Assembly (NCBI RefSeq): GCF_964204645.1
Contig: NC_134031.1
Span: 3,703,001-3,767,000 of the forward strand
Direction of reading: 5' to 3'
DNA length: 64,000 nt
From: Tubulanus polymorphus
Lineage: Eukaryota > Nemertea > Palaeonemertea > Tubulaniformes > Tubulanidae
Both the position numbers and the translations under genes were made by a program. This document shows positions 44,953 through 57,680 of the stretch, one piece after another. The notes below the pieces were generated by a model that searched no databases, was not told where the DNA came from, and was given only the letters and a program-made list of their open reading frames with translations. The number at the start of each line of letters is the position of its first letter. Positions within the stretch are counted from its first letter, which is position 1.

Positions 44953-47900
44953 TCACGAAGTCGACACCTCAGGATGTACTTCCTCGTAACTCTGCAGTGC
45001 CAGTTCGATGTCCCCTTGTTGATGATGAGTGGCGTCTTTTTCGGCGTAAATCTGAATCAAAATTATATTAGATAAGATTTTTAATCCGGCAAAATACCGG
45101 GTAGATGAGGTGATAATAGTATAGTACAGTAAGACTTCTTACTCTTAACTCAAACTCATTAGTGAAATAATCATGATCAAATATCTTAGAAGAATTGCAA
45201 TGGTTTATCGAGGAGTCTACTATATGTGTGATACAGTACGTACCTTGATAAGTTCTAATGAGTCCATTGAAGCGTTATCTTTGATCGTTTGCGACGTAGC
45301 ACATTCCGGGTGAACTATCGTGTACAATCTCACTAAATCTGCAGCATTATCTAGTCTGAAAACGAGGAAAATCTTTATGACGGTTTCATTTCACTAAATC
45401 TGACGGACGACCAAACTGCCATCTTGAATCTGATGATGGGTCTTATCGGAGACATCGATATAACAAACTTCAATACAATGTCCTGAGGATTTTTAAAAGT
45501 GTACAATAAGTATTTTGAAGACGAAAAGTAATTTACTGATTTTGGCTAACGAAAAGGCCATCACAATTTCTAGTTGGCAAAAACAATTGAATAAAACTTA
45601 ACAAATGGACAAAGTGACTGCTGATGCCTTCAGTGAGCTAAAAATCTGGATTGATCATTGGTTTTGACAGTAATTGAAAGAATCATTTCACACTCAATGT
45701 ACTTACAAATCGCTCTGTAATGTATCGACCAGTAAGTTGTTGATTGTTTTTTGAATCGTGAAGTGTAGAGTCATGCATCCGAAATGCCGCGTCGAACGCA
45801 AATGATCGAAATGTTTTTTGTCATTGATGAAATCGTAAACTTTGTGCGTAATCTGAAATGACCAAAGGTTGAACACACAATGCAGGAGTTTATCCGGGAA
45901 TCAGTTGCGAATTATGGTGGTGACAGAGTTTCTTGGTCGAAGGTTCTTCTCTGGTCTCTAGTCTCCCATTGGGAATAAGAAACATCGAACCCGCTAATAA
46001 TGCCCAGCATGGCGCTCAATGGGTCGAGGGTGTTAAAAATCTTTTTAAAATAAGTTGTGAATTATTATATAAGTGTCTATCTGCAGCTCTGAATCATCCC
46101 TTCAGATATTCACCATCATTGGGTGAAGCCTGACATTCAATCTTTGAAAGTGTGTGGATATAAAACGTCTGTAGTCCATTTCTAATTAAAGCTGTCTGAA
46201 GCGAAGGCTGGACGATCACTTTTAATATTGAAAGTGTGCTCATAAAATGTTTGTTGTGTCTACTGTTTGTTGTTCATTTTTAATGAAAACATAGGTGAAC
46301 TTGGAAGAATGGCAAGTGATGAAGGGTCCACTATCTGAGGGAGTGGGTTCAGCAGATTGTTTCTAGTGTTAAGCTCTTGAGATCTTCTTAAACAGGGTTC
46401 ATAATCTCACTCACATGAATATAATGCGGATCATCCGGTTCAAACTGGATCAATGCTCTTTCCAGAATGTACTCATAACGCTCCTCTTTCAGTATTCTCT
46501 ACAATGAAAATAATCAATATGAATAGTGACTAAAAGGATATTGAAGGTATTTAATCTGTTATCATCAAATTGTACTGTGAGTTCTAGATCACAATGCATA
46601 GTGAAACAAGAAACATGGTTTCAGGAAGCAATGTTTCTGAAATTAAACATGTTTGATTCCATTTTTCTGTTTAGCGTTCGAAATTTGTTACTGCTTACGT
46701 TTAAATGTTCCTCTTCAAACATATGCGGGGTGCGGAGTTTACGTCCATGTTTCGGGAAGTAAATTTGCAGAGCTTTTTGCCGTTCGGCCCAGGAAGCGTT
46801 GCGCAAAGTTCCATCTGGTTCTCGAGCAATTATAAGTCGTTCCTATTGAACAGAAGAAAAGACAGTATATCGAACTGCAGTAATGCATTTGTATCGTAAC
46901 AGTGTTCTCCATATGTTAGAATTGTAAAGAAGCTGCATTCATTGATAAGTGTTAGACGTCGTGGCTATTGGCTTTCAATCCCCCAAAAGATACAGAAACT
47001 TAGGCTTAATTTTTCTTCTATTTAACACATAAGCTAAATGTATTTCAAAGCAATCATCAGCATTGATAGAATATTGACATCCACTCGGGTAAGGGCTGCA
47101 GATATTTAATGAGGGTTGGCTGATTCTCAGAGGGTGGATGTAAAAATGGAAGGGGTGGCCGCCTTTCTAAAACCTGTAATTGAGAGCACCGCATTTACTC
47201 ACCCTATCCGAATGACCCGGAGAAATGTCCGTGAACAAAAATTTACAGTCGTCCAATCCTTCGAGTTCAGGGTTTTTTGTCAGAACTGTTTCTATTTGTT
47301 TTCTCGGGTTCATTACCGGAGGCATCTTTAACTTGTTGACGACTGTTTTCATCGCTTCTGCTTGTACCTAGACGAAATGACAATTGTGAAAAATTAATAT
47401 GGAAGAAAATCAAAATGAGCTAGAAATGGGCCGAATCGATTGCAAAAACACTTTTTATAAATGAACATTAGAAAATGAGATTTATATTTTTATCACTTCT
47501 AAGGACTTTCAAACTCTCAGCATAAGAATTACCTGTTTTAATTGTTCATCGGAAAGAAGTTCATATTTCGGCGGTTTCAACCTTTCTTTGCGAGGTCTGT
47601 TCACCTTGTGTGCGTCTATACCGGTGATCTTGAGTAGTATTTCTTGCACTCGCGGGTTGAGAAAAATGCCTTCGACATCTCTGATGACGCTTGTTTGTTC
47701 CGTTACTACAATGAAACGAAATCAGCAGCATTGCATTTATTTTAACTTTGAAAATGAAGCAAGTTATGACACCGGCGATGATGATTTTTTTCACAACTGG
47801 CTGGCTTGGCTTCACTTAGCTCCTAGCTTCCTACCACTCTAGCCCTAGTCTGTAACCTGTCTGTCTGAGACTGCTGTTTACCACAATTAGATATTTTCAC

Positions 47901-48272
47901 TATCAAAGCTTTACTGCCACAGGCAGAGAAGGTAACTAACTAACTACCTAACCCTAAGTTAAACTGATGCAAAATACACCGCGGCTACTGCATTCTTGCA
48001 AACAAAAATACTTAAACAGCTCAATCAGCATTAAAAATTTTAAACGTTTCCATTCGGTAATTAGTGTGCTTCATGCAACATTTCGGCAAATATTGGTGAT
48101 ATTCGTGACGTTTTAAATGAGTTATCTTACTTTCAGTTGGCGAATCATCTTTTCTGTTTGTCGTAGTATGTATTCCCGAGGAGCTAGCATTCCAAAATCT
48201 AGTTTTTCTCCCAGATATTTGCAAAAATTCACATTTTCTGAAGAAATTCACAATTTTCATGGTGGCTGACAT
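44953..48272 (-). CDS. MRPS22: Mitochondrial small-subunit ribosomal protein mS22, 8 exons, complete
   Basis: Coding exons on the minus strand: 48272-48131, 47705-47533, 47367-47203, 46842-46699, 46498-46415, 45852-45707, 45355-45244, 45051-44953. All GT-AG and phase-consistent; 1065 nt, 354 residues (human 360). Recognised blocks include [53 protein letters not shown] then [30 protein letters not shown] and the C-terminal [13 protein letters not shown]. The N terminus is Arg/Lys/Ser-rich without acidic residues in its first dozen positions, as expected for a mitochondrial targeting peptide; Met5 (48260) is an alternative start. The protein is a metazoan-type component of the 28S mitoribosome subunit. 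It is head-to-head with CFAP107 (298 bp) and convergent with RANGRF. Confidence 0.96.
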
Positions 48273-48570
48273 TTTTACAAAGCATGCCGGGAATCTGCTC
48301 TTTATCGGACATACTTTTTGCGATAAAACGTGATTTGATTAAAAGAAATCATCAAGCTATACATCCAAAACCATGTCATGGCTGATTATTCGTTATCATT
48401 TGATTCTTAATAGACTGATTTGAATTATTAAAATTGTGTAAATAAATGTAAATTGAATTGTGACAGCTATCGCCATCTATCGAGGAAGAAACCCACTTAG
48501 CAACGCTGTAGCAACAACGCTGTCACTTACTAGGCTCTTTTTATTGAAATATAGCTAAAACCGAAGAAAA
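48273..48570. promoter_or_regulatory. Compact bidirectional promoter region, MRPS22 / CFAP107
   Basis: Only 298 bp separate the divergent start codons of MRPS22 and CFAP107, so the two 5' UTRs and promoters must share this segment. It is AT-rich without an obvious TATA box. The CTGTAGCAACAACGCTGTCA stretch near 48507-48526 holds a GTAGCAAC-type word; RFX-type X-box elements of ciliary genes (GTNRCC n0-3 RGYAAC) are worth testing for here, but I do not see a full match by eye. Confidence 0.6.
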
Positions 48571-51500
48571 ATGTCGCACGGCGATCAAAATAAATGGCAA
48601 ATGCCAGGTTGGAGAATAGAACAAAGATATTCTACGGGTGTATTGATCGGAAATTGGCTCGAAGATCGACATGTTGTAAGTTCGTTAAAATAAATTGAAA
48701 TTTCAACAGGAATGTCATTTGTCAGATTTGATTTGTCAAAATGATGTTATTTTTATAGGCCTATTCAACGATGTCAATGTCATGACAACTCAATGTTAAG
48801 AATAAGATTAAGAATCGCTGTTCAAATATTACTTTGTTCGATGCCAAATTTCATAAAACCACCCGGTCTCGGACCACGCATAACTTTCGTCCGCACATTT
48901 TTTATTTTCAAAAATTACTCACCCACAAGTTTAGGAGCTCACGTGGCAGAAGCCTATTTCAACTTTGCTTGAGATGACATGGCCTAGCTTAGCTTAGTCA
49001 CTTTTAGTAGTGCATACCTGATATAGGTCTTTCGGACCAGAATGGAGACAGCTGGGGCCGTATCAGAGTTTTGTAGGTAGGCCTACTGTAAAAAGGATCT
49101 GATCGGTATCTAGGCCTATAGTATAATTATACATTAACAGATTATCATTTTTATCAGTGCCTACTGATAGCTGGGTTTCATAGATGTAGATGCAAAATAC
49201 TCCCTGGGAACATTATAGAAATTTGTCAGTTATAACCATGGTTTCGCATTGTTACTATGGTGGTTGTCAACCAGATTGAGGATTTAACCCTATGGATAAC
49301 TATGAAAACTAACTGAGCTCTCGAGGCCACCTGACGTCCAGTCAAGCAGTCTACATGATTTGAATTCAGAATAAATGGCTTAGTTGGAACAAACCGATGT
49401 TTACCAAATCTTGCCATTCAAAAATATTATCACTTGGGCCTATTTTCAACTTGTGTAGGCCTAGGCCTATGCCTTATTTTGGTAAGCCTAGAAAGGCCTA
49501 TAGAGTTAGAGTGTATAATTTCATATAGTTTTAGATAATCTATTGGAGCCTACTTATATCAATGATAATTATTATAGTTTATTGTCAATGTTACAAACTT
49601 ACAATGTGACAAACAAATATTTTAACAAATCTGAAATGATGGAAATCAATATGAGAACAAATTTGCGGTCTAACAGCAGTTTTGGTTACCTTCTCGCTAA
49701 GTGGCATTCGGGTTATGGTTATGTTAGGTACATAACCATTAGGTAGGCCTACATAACTCACAGAAATCTCCTATTTCAGAAATCAATCAAGATCTCAGCT
49801 TTTAATTACAAACGTGTATGAAATAAAATGCGTTAATTTTTAAACAAGAGAACTGTGTCACCTGTCCATGGTTTAGGCCCGATGCCTAGACGTTATTTCA
49901 ATGAGCAGTTATAACTATAACTCGCCGAGTTGCCTTATGCAAAATTGATGCAAATGATTGTTGATTTCTGGGTGCGAGGCGCTTATAAAAGCCGACTCTC
50001 TCCGGGGACTCGCTCAATTGCCTGTTTAATTCATTAGCCTATTGCCAATTTCGATATTATTGCCTCCTCGTATCGTTTTCTTTTATTATTCACGAGAGAG
50101 CCACGCGGCTGATCGATACGGTGTTGATGCTACGTTATTGCTTCCCTTCCGACACAATCGGATCAAATGAAATTAGAAATAAGTTTAAAGGCGCCGAGCG
50201 CCGACCGTAGCGGTATTTTCCGTTTTATTGCGCGCGAACGTACGGTACAATGAAGTCGGGGTCGCGCGCGGCGTCGTGCGGCCGCGGGAGTCTGCGTCGA
50301 GAGTTAATAATCATTCATTAATCGGTTTTAACATTAAATGCTTAGTCGTCGTAGAATATTCAACGACTTATACGCGACAAAGGCTGTCGTAAATAATATG
50401 AGATACTTTCAGTATTGTATTGTGCGTATTACTGATTGAGTGTAATAAAGACTTTTTCTCTTCGATAGAGAGTTTTTGGAATCCTTGAGCGATTCGACTC
50501 TGTTCCACACTTTTTTGTCAAGTGTAAATCCAGAGTTTGAATTGTGGTAGAGAGTTAAAACGGAGTTAGATATGGTAAGATAAAGTTTAACAGTTGATAA
50601 ACAGCCATGAAATAACAAACATGTTCGTAATGAACCTCATGTGCGCTCTTAAATTTGTTTTCAAATGGGAAAAAGTTTTTAGTGAAAATTGGGCACCAGC
50701 GCTAAGTGCAAATTCAACCGTAGTGTTAGGTTTGATTCGAAATGACTTGAAGTTATTGAGAAGTCAAAACTGATGTAGAGCTATTGATAGTTTGAATAGT
50801 GTCATCGCAGATGTATTAAGAACTTCGTGACGTTTTCCCCGATAGCAATAATGAAGATGCAATTGCGATCCATTAAGGTAGAGAAAAGAGAAAAAAACTC
50901 TTCATTATCCGCAGACAATTCACGCGAACTAATGATTATCATCAATAAATGAATGACTGCTCCGGTGTGCTGAGATGCCATTATCTCAGCAGGGTTAAAC
51001 ACTGCTGTATATGCATACACGCGGGTTACCAATAAATGATTATTGACAATATGAGCAATTAGCCATTGTAATAGTCACCTGCCAATATATGGTATAACTC
51101 TGTCCATTATAGATAGTTCATAGAATGTTATGCAAGCCACGATCACGATCACGCGGAGATGATTTGGCCCGGGCTCGGTCCGACTTTTTGGTCGGGCAAG
51201 TGTCAACCAGGCACAGACTTATTTGGCACCAGTGTAAACGGATCTCGCATACGTGCCATGCCAAATTCGACCAAGGTCAAAAATTACTTAACAATGGTCT
51301 AAATTCTGACCAAGCGTTCACACTGGCGGAAGGTGTGATTAACTCGTTAAGATGACCAAAATGACCAATCCATGTCCATTCTGAATTTTCTAGCGCTTCA
51401 TTCTTGATGCTTTGGCCAATTAAAATCGCTGCAATTCCCGACTGACCCTAAATTTCTCTAGATCTAGTTCGGGCCTTTATGATATTCCATAACTGATTTT

Positions 51501-54500
51501 TCATTGGCAGTCCAACTTACAGCAGTATATAGCTGCATTGTATTTTACACCAGTTTAACTTAGGGTTAGTTATTTAGATTTTAAATCAAGTTCATTGAAT
51601 CAAAGGTTTATGGCAAGTTGAATATGACGTTATAGGGGTCTAGACTTTCCATTCAAATTCAAATGTTCCGAGTATTTCAGTTATATTTTCTTCGTGTAAA
51701 AAGCTTAAAATTTCATTCAAATTCAAGAATTTCTTAGAATTTTCAGTTTTTCAATTTTCCGTGTTTCTCGGTGAAAATCTTAGAATTTCAATACCATCAA
51801 AATTAACCGATAGTTGACTTAAATTCCGGGTAGTTTTACCTGCTGAGTCGACTTCAAAGGTATTCGAAAAGCAAATGGAAATCTTTTAGAATATTTGAAT
51901 AATGGTTAAATAGACTATACTATTGTGATTGTGCGAGACAGTTTGTTGGAGGTGGTTGTGGGAAAGTGAGGTGTTCAACAGTGCGTAGGCGCGTGATTCT
52001 ACATACACGTGTACAACGCTTGATTCCTATATTTACACCTGTCCAACCCGCTTCACGCTTGGAACGGGCCGCTGAATCGCTGTATAAACTCGACTCGAAG
52101 CGGTCGAGAATTTCAGCTCTGCTCAGGATGTGATAGCGCGTAGATGGCTGGTGACAGGCGCGGTCGGGATGGAGAGGGGTCGGTCTGATCGCAGACGGCC
52201 TCGGTAGTTTTCTTTACTTCAATATGACTGTCGAATAATCTTCTTTTCCGTAAGTTTTCATTTTGTGTCATATATGATTAATTTTCAATCAGGTGATGGC
52301 AAAACATTACTTTATTTTTGCATTATTTCATAAGAAATAAGTTCTTATCTAGTGAAGGGTATGAAGTTCTGGTGCCACAGTTCGGGATTATGGGATTTAA
52401 TTCTGAAGATAGATATCTGAAAATGAACTTGTTATTTTGAAATGTTTTGAATCATAACTGTGGAACTGTGTAATTTCGAAATCTATGGTTTGAAATCCTC
52501 GCAGTTTTACAACTTTTTACTTGTGAATGACTATGATTGACTTAGCTTTAGACCCTCGGTTTTTTTCTGAAATTATTTTGGAATTCTAGAAAATATTTTC
52601 ATGCAAGTGAAGGAAAAACCTTATTTATTAAAGCTATGTGACACAAAATACTGCTCCAAATTTCACATTGTTTGAACTTGCGTTATTGTGTTTGGATTGT
52701 CGGATTAGTTTTCTTCAAAGTTTAATCTTGACTCAGAGGTTAGTTTCACATTTCATTTAAGTTCAGTTAGTATTGCGTTATTATGACTAATGAAACTTTC
52801 AGTTATTCTGCAAAACAGTCCCATAAGGTGCGTCCACACTATCAATAGTTAGTTCTTACACAAATCAGCTGTCATAACTGGTAACAGACCAGAAATTGGA
52901 ACAGACTGAATTTAGAACATCTTAAATAACAGGGTGAAGGTATTTTTTGGTTGACTGAAATGGCCGGTTGCGCGCTTTTAAGATTTATCTGATACGATAT
53001 CTCTAGAATTCATAATTCTGAAAATGATCGCATAAAAGTTGGTCGCGAACAAACAAGCTTCAACCATCAATAATTTAATCAGCTTAAATTATAGTTCTAA
53101 AATATTGCGCGACAACATAATAAAAGATCGTAGTCGTCAAATGCAATTATTGATTCAAAGTTTCTTATATGAAAATTTTATGTCTTGCAATAATATATCC
53201 TGTTCTCGACTACAATAATAATTATCAGGTCTCATGGTAGTTTTAAAACAGGTCACAATATGTGTGACACATCCTGCATGATTTGGTGTTGAATTTTCGA
53301 TTCGTTTTACAGCGGTTTTGTAAGACAGATATCGTCAGATATCGACAGATATCGTTTTTACAGGTATTTCACTCAGTTTCTAGTGTTAGATGAAATTAGA
53401 TTCAACCTAATCTGATCATTATTAGAGATGATTTTTCTGTAAAAAAAACAATCTTTTTGAATGCGTTAATGCAGACACTCAACAAAATCTACGATAAAGT
53501 TTCTAAAATTTCATATTTCCAAACACGAGATTGAAACATATTGAAACTATAAGGATGGTCAAAGAACCAAACATTTATGACTGCATTCTTGCATTTCTCG
53601 ATTCTCAATTTACATAGCCAATGGTTTTGTAAAACAGATGCACTTTTTGTCAAATGAATATATTTAATAGTTATCCAAGTTATTCATTAAAGTTGAAATC
53701 ATTAGTGTTAGAAGTTTGTCCCACAATTAAAAATTTAGAAATTTCATAAGTTTTGATTTCAAGGTTTTGGACGTAAACTAGTACATGTACACACAGAGGT
53801 GATTAGATTGTAGCTTAGGTAACTTAGTTTTCAATCCGGATTTTAACAATTTAACCCGAATCCAATTTCACGAAACCGAGTCCCGATACCGCAATGAAAA
53901 AGCCATAATTCCCTGCGCATAAAACGTGACCATCGGGCTACGCGAATAGAAAACGCATTTCGATTGTTTACCCGAAATAAAATTACGCTCGAAACCGGCG
54001 TTCTTCTCAGCCGTGGTAACGATAATAAAAGATTAATGTCTGATTAATAAAAGCGAGTAGAACGCACGCACGGCACGACGACGAGCGACCGTTTCCACCT
54101 GCTCGACCGAGACCGATTCTAGCGTGCGCGACTTCGATTTACGTGTATAATTTATCGGCAACGTAACAACGTTCTCTATTCTTGGCAGAAACTGTTATAT
54201 ATTTCCGCGACACGCTACGGTTGCGGATACCGGGGGTATTTTTTAAGTGGTTTAACATGAATACGCTCGTTCCGTGGCGGATGAATATTAATGAACCGCG
54301 TCGCGCATGATATCAGCCAGTTCTGTGCATGTGTATTACTGCTCCAGGACCCGCGTTTCACTTACTATTTTCTATTCTCTACAAAAGTCAGGGAACTTAA
54401 TTAAAAAGGCTAAAAAGCGGGGAAAAGTCTAGTTAGTTACCTAATCGTTGGTGGTAAGCTTTTTATAATAGGATGGGCTTATACCAACGTTATGTGGTTT

Positions 54501-56307
54501 GTGAAAATATCCGATCGTAAAACTAAACCACAGACAGGTTACTGACTAGGAAAAGTCGAGGAGATATGTTAGATTATCAAATAATTTCCAGGGTGGCCTG
54601 TACCCAGAAATCAGGGAAACTCCTTTTTTCTAAGTCGGGGAGTAGTCAGGGAATTATGTAAAAAGATAGAAATTTATTGAGATTACTAGATCGCGTGTAA
54701 AATCAAACAGTTTCCATCTAGGCCTATGTCTTACGCATTTGACTGTGTTAATTAATTGGATTCTTAGCAGATCAACTCGAGGAAAACAACGCGCATATCG
54801 ATTGATAAGTCGGCGAAAAATAGTTTTTTCAGTATATAGTGATTTTAGGTTTGTTTATGAGTTACAAACTCTGAGGAATAAGCCTCGAAATTACTTTTGG
54901 CTATTCCAGACAAAGCTCGATACACAACTCTAGAACTTAGCCAAATCTCATCAAGGAATAGGCCTAAAACTCATCGGTAGACACCAACTTTGATTTATTC
55001 AATGATAAAAAAGTAAATTTCGAAAGCCTCCAAAAGATTGTTTCTTTGTTAATGTTAGAATCTAAATGTCACGCTTTATCTTCATCCAGACAATAGTTAG
55101 ATACTGAATACTGAAAACTTAGTTTGAACCGACTTTTAGAAAAAAAGTGAAACTTAAAAAACACCATTCAACGCTAGACATTACACGGTACTTCTTTATA
55201 TCTGTCAAAAAAAGGATTTCTATGGAATAGCCTATAAGATTTATATCTTCAATCACGTCTGCCTTCTAATAGCCGCGACTCGAGAGTTTTTGTTCGGAAC
55301 GAGTTTTTGCGCCCATTAAATCTGAACGTTCAATAGATGTATTGTGCGTTCTGAATATGTCTTGATCGGTTATATTCCCAGAGAGAAAAAATGAATGAAA
55401 AAAATCTTTTTGTATTTTTCGAAGATCGGTTTTCGTAACAGTGAAAGTGTGGTATACAATATGGGCCTCTATTAGCGAGAAATATCAATGTAACCGTTTT
55501 CAAAAAATTTCTTTGTCAACGTTTTTAGACGTGTGACAGGCCGTTAGCCTATAAATCATTCACCGGTATCAGTCAGGGCACAGTTTAGCAATACTGTGTG
55601 ACTTCAAAAGTGGTCTTAAAAATCATAACACTGGTCTTTAGTTGCTGATTGACAATAGACCAAAGATGATCTGAATATAAGCCATGACAGTTCAACTGGC
55701 CCAGGCCCTAAAATCAGAAGAGATTTTATACACTAGTTCGATAGCTGAAAATAAAATCAAAAGATTAATTTTTTTAATTATCCCATTATATTACATGAAA
55801 GAGATTAACAGCAATAAATAGGAAGATTTGGTCGGCCATATTTGGCCCAGTACGAACCGGAATTGACCCATTTGGCACCGGTGTTTCCCTTGGCCTAATA
55901 TGGCACGGGAAGCGATAGCTTCTGACAAACATGGATCCTTCAAAATTGATAATGACGATTATTTTTCGTGACAGTTTCAAAGAGGTCTTCACAAACACAA
56001 CAGCACTCATCGAAATGACTTCAAATCGTACACCGACTTCAAACCGGACGTGACAATCCGACGAAAGAATCTACTCCAAGGCGACGGACTCGGCAAAGAG
56101 TTCATTTTCACGCATCACGGCAAAAAATACTCGAACAACATGATTTCATCGTACGACGAAGATTATAATAAACGCGAGCGAGAATCGTGGGATCGTCTGC
56201 CGGAACTGCGTACGTGGGACAGTAACCGTCTCGCGTGGGTACCCGAGAAATCTGATCATCCGATGCAAGGTACGTTTAACATGAATATATACGAGGATTG
56301 TAAATGA
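48571..56307 (+). CDS. CFAP107: Cilia- and flagella-associated protein 107, 2 coding exons
   Basis: Exon 1 is 48571-48675, beginning MSHGDQNKWQMPGWRIEQRY and ending RHV at the donor GTAAGT in phase 0. Exon 2 is 55975-56307, entering in phase 0 after GTGACAG and reading FQRGLHKHNSTHRNDF to the stop. Total 145 residues. Shared family blocks are W(R/Q)IExxYSTxVLxGNWxExR, FxHHGxKYxxxxISxYDxxYN-type text (FIFTHHGKKYSNNMISSYDE) and LPELRTWDSNRLAWVPEKSD. CFAP107 (human C1orf158) is a microtubule inner protein of ciliary doublets. The product lacks most of the longer C-terminal tail of human CFAP107; a strong GTACGT donor at 56270 inside the last exon could allow an alternative 3' exon. The 7.3 kb intron carries a family B and a family D copy. 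Confidence 0.9.
51138..51350. repeat. Dispersed repeat, family B copy
   Basis: Starts CGATCACGATCACGCGGAGA then TGATTTGGCCCGGGCTC, with TTTTTGGTCGGGCAAGTGTC, TTATTTGGCACCAGTGTAAA and GTGCCATGCCAAATTCGACC. It matches the copies at 22318, 24045 and 61285 in word order. Non-coding. Confidence 0.5.
55570..55707. mobile_element. Family D foldback MITE, diverged copy
   Basis: From GTCAGGGCACAGTTTAGCAA to CATGACAGTTCAACTGGCCC. The interior has GTGGTCTTAAAAATCATAAC and ACTGGTCTTTAGTTGCTGAT. The inverted ends are recognisable but degraded. Confidence 0.55.
55818..55925. repeat. Dispersed repeat, family B copy
   Basis: GGTCGGCCATATTTGGCCCA, CATTTGGCACCGGTGTTTCC and CTAATATGGCACGGGAAGCG follow family B word order. 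It ends about 50 bp before CFAP107 exon 2. Confidence 0.45.
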
Positions 56308-56439
56308 TTGTTCCAAATCCCAAGTTGTTCAAAACATAGTTGTACAAAGCCTTGACTATGCCTAATGGCAATATGGGTAAACAACTGGGAAAAAAAACCA
56401 GACTCATGGTTGAGTGGCTTTATTTTAAGTTCGTGTTAG

Positions 56440-57105
56440 TTCCTGTCTTTCACATCAATCCAGGGTTCATGGTTTGAATCCTGGTGGTAGCAGTCAGTCA
56501 GTCTTTCACTGGTCTCTCATCAATCCAGGGTTCATGTGTTTGTTGGAATGCTGGTGGTAGCAGTCAGTCAGTCTTTCACTGGTCTCTCATCAATCCAGGG
56601 TTCATGTGTTTGAATCCTGGTGGTAACAGTCAGTCAGTCTTTCACTGGTCTCTCATCAATCCAGGGTTCATGTGTTTGAATCCTGGTGGTAGCAGTCAGT
56701 CAGTCTTTCACTGGTCTCTCATCAATCCAGGGTTCATGTGTTTGAATCCTGGTGGTAGCAGTCAGTCAGTCTTTCACTGGTCTCTCATCAATCCAGGGTT
56801 CATGTGTTTGAATCCTGGTGGTAGCAGTCAGTCAGTCTTTCACTGGTCTCTCATCAATCCAGGGTTCATGTGTTTGAATCCTGGTGGTAACAGTCAGTCA
56901 GTCTTTTACTGGTCTCTCATCAAACCTGTGTTCATGTGTTTGAATCCTGGTGGTAGCAGTCAGTCAGTCTTTCACTGGTGTCTCATCAATCCAGGGTTCA
57001 TGTGTTTGAATCCTGGTGGTAGCAGTCAGTCAGTCTTTCACTGGTCTCTGGGCAATCTAGAGTCCATGTGTTTGAATTCTGGTAGTAGCATTTCAATCTA
57101 GTTTT
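56440..57105. repeat. 66-bp tandem array just downstream of CFAP107
   Basis: About nine copies of a 66-bp unit containing TCAATCCAGGGTTCATGTGT, TTGAATCCTGGTGGTAGCAG and TCAGTCAGTCTTTCACTGGT. As 66 is 22 codons, a plus frame of 205 codons stays open with a FHWSLINPGFMCLNPGGSSQ-type repeat. The frame has no ATG start (GTG at 56484) and no known domain, so I do not call it a gene. It begins about 130 bp after the CFAP107 stop and may be transcribed in its 3' UTR. The GTTTGAATCCTGG word resembles a tRNA B box. Confidence 0.9.
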
Positions 57106-57506
57106 CTCTGGTATTTCTGTAACATTAAGTGCCAATAACTCTATTTGCACCTGATAAGGACGCACTGATAAAACTTGACAATTCTGACCGCAAGAACGAA
57201 ATATCATCAGTTCGAATCTAGACAGCGGAATTTATGGCTTTATCCGATGATAAATTGTCTAATTAATGACCGGTACATTAGTGAACATAGTCGGTGTCTA
57301 TTATCCGTGATGAACAATGTTATAACATCAATGGGTCGGACACCGGCGCACGGCGCGTATCAGATGAATTGGTTTTAAAATATTTATCTAGTCTCCATTC
57401 AATCAACTTAAAATCATCAATTATTCATTGATAGTTTGCCTGTCACTGTTTATGTTTCATCCATGTGTAGCGTAGATATGAGTTAGTACATATATATTAT
57501 TATATG

Positions 57507-57680
<174 letters not shown>

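Larger units (their letters stand above)
48676..55974. other. CFAP107 intron 1
   Basis: No further coding exon recognised on either strand in 7.3 kb. Features are a patch rich in TAGGCCTA-type words (about 49080-49520), a CG-rich patch at 50190-50300 (GCGCGCGGCGTCGTGCGGCC), a family B copy near 51138-51350, family C-like words at 52825-52930, family D at 55570-55707 and family B at 55818-55925. The CG-rich patch could mark an internal promoter but no transcript is evident. Confidence 0.5.

Noticed and set aside
56484-57101. 205-codon repeat protein downstream of CFAP107
   Set aside because: The unit length is divisible by three, there is no ATG start and no domain; repeat expansion alone explains the open frame.
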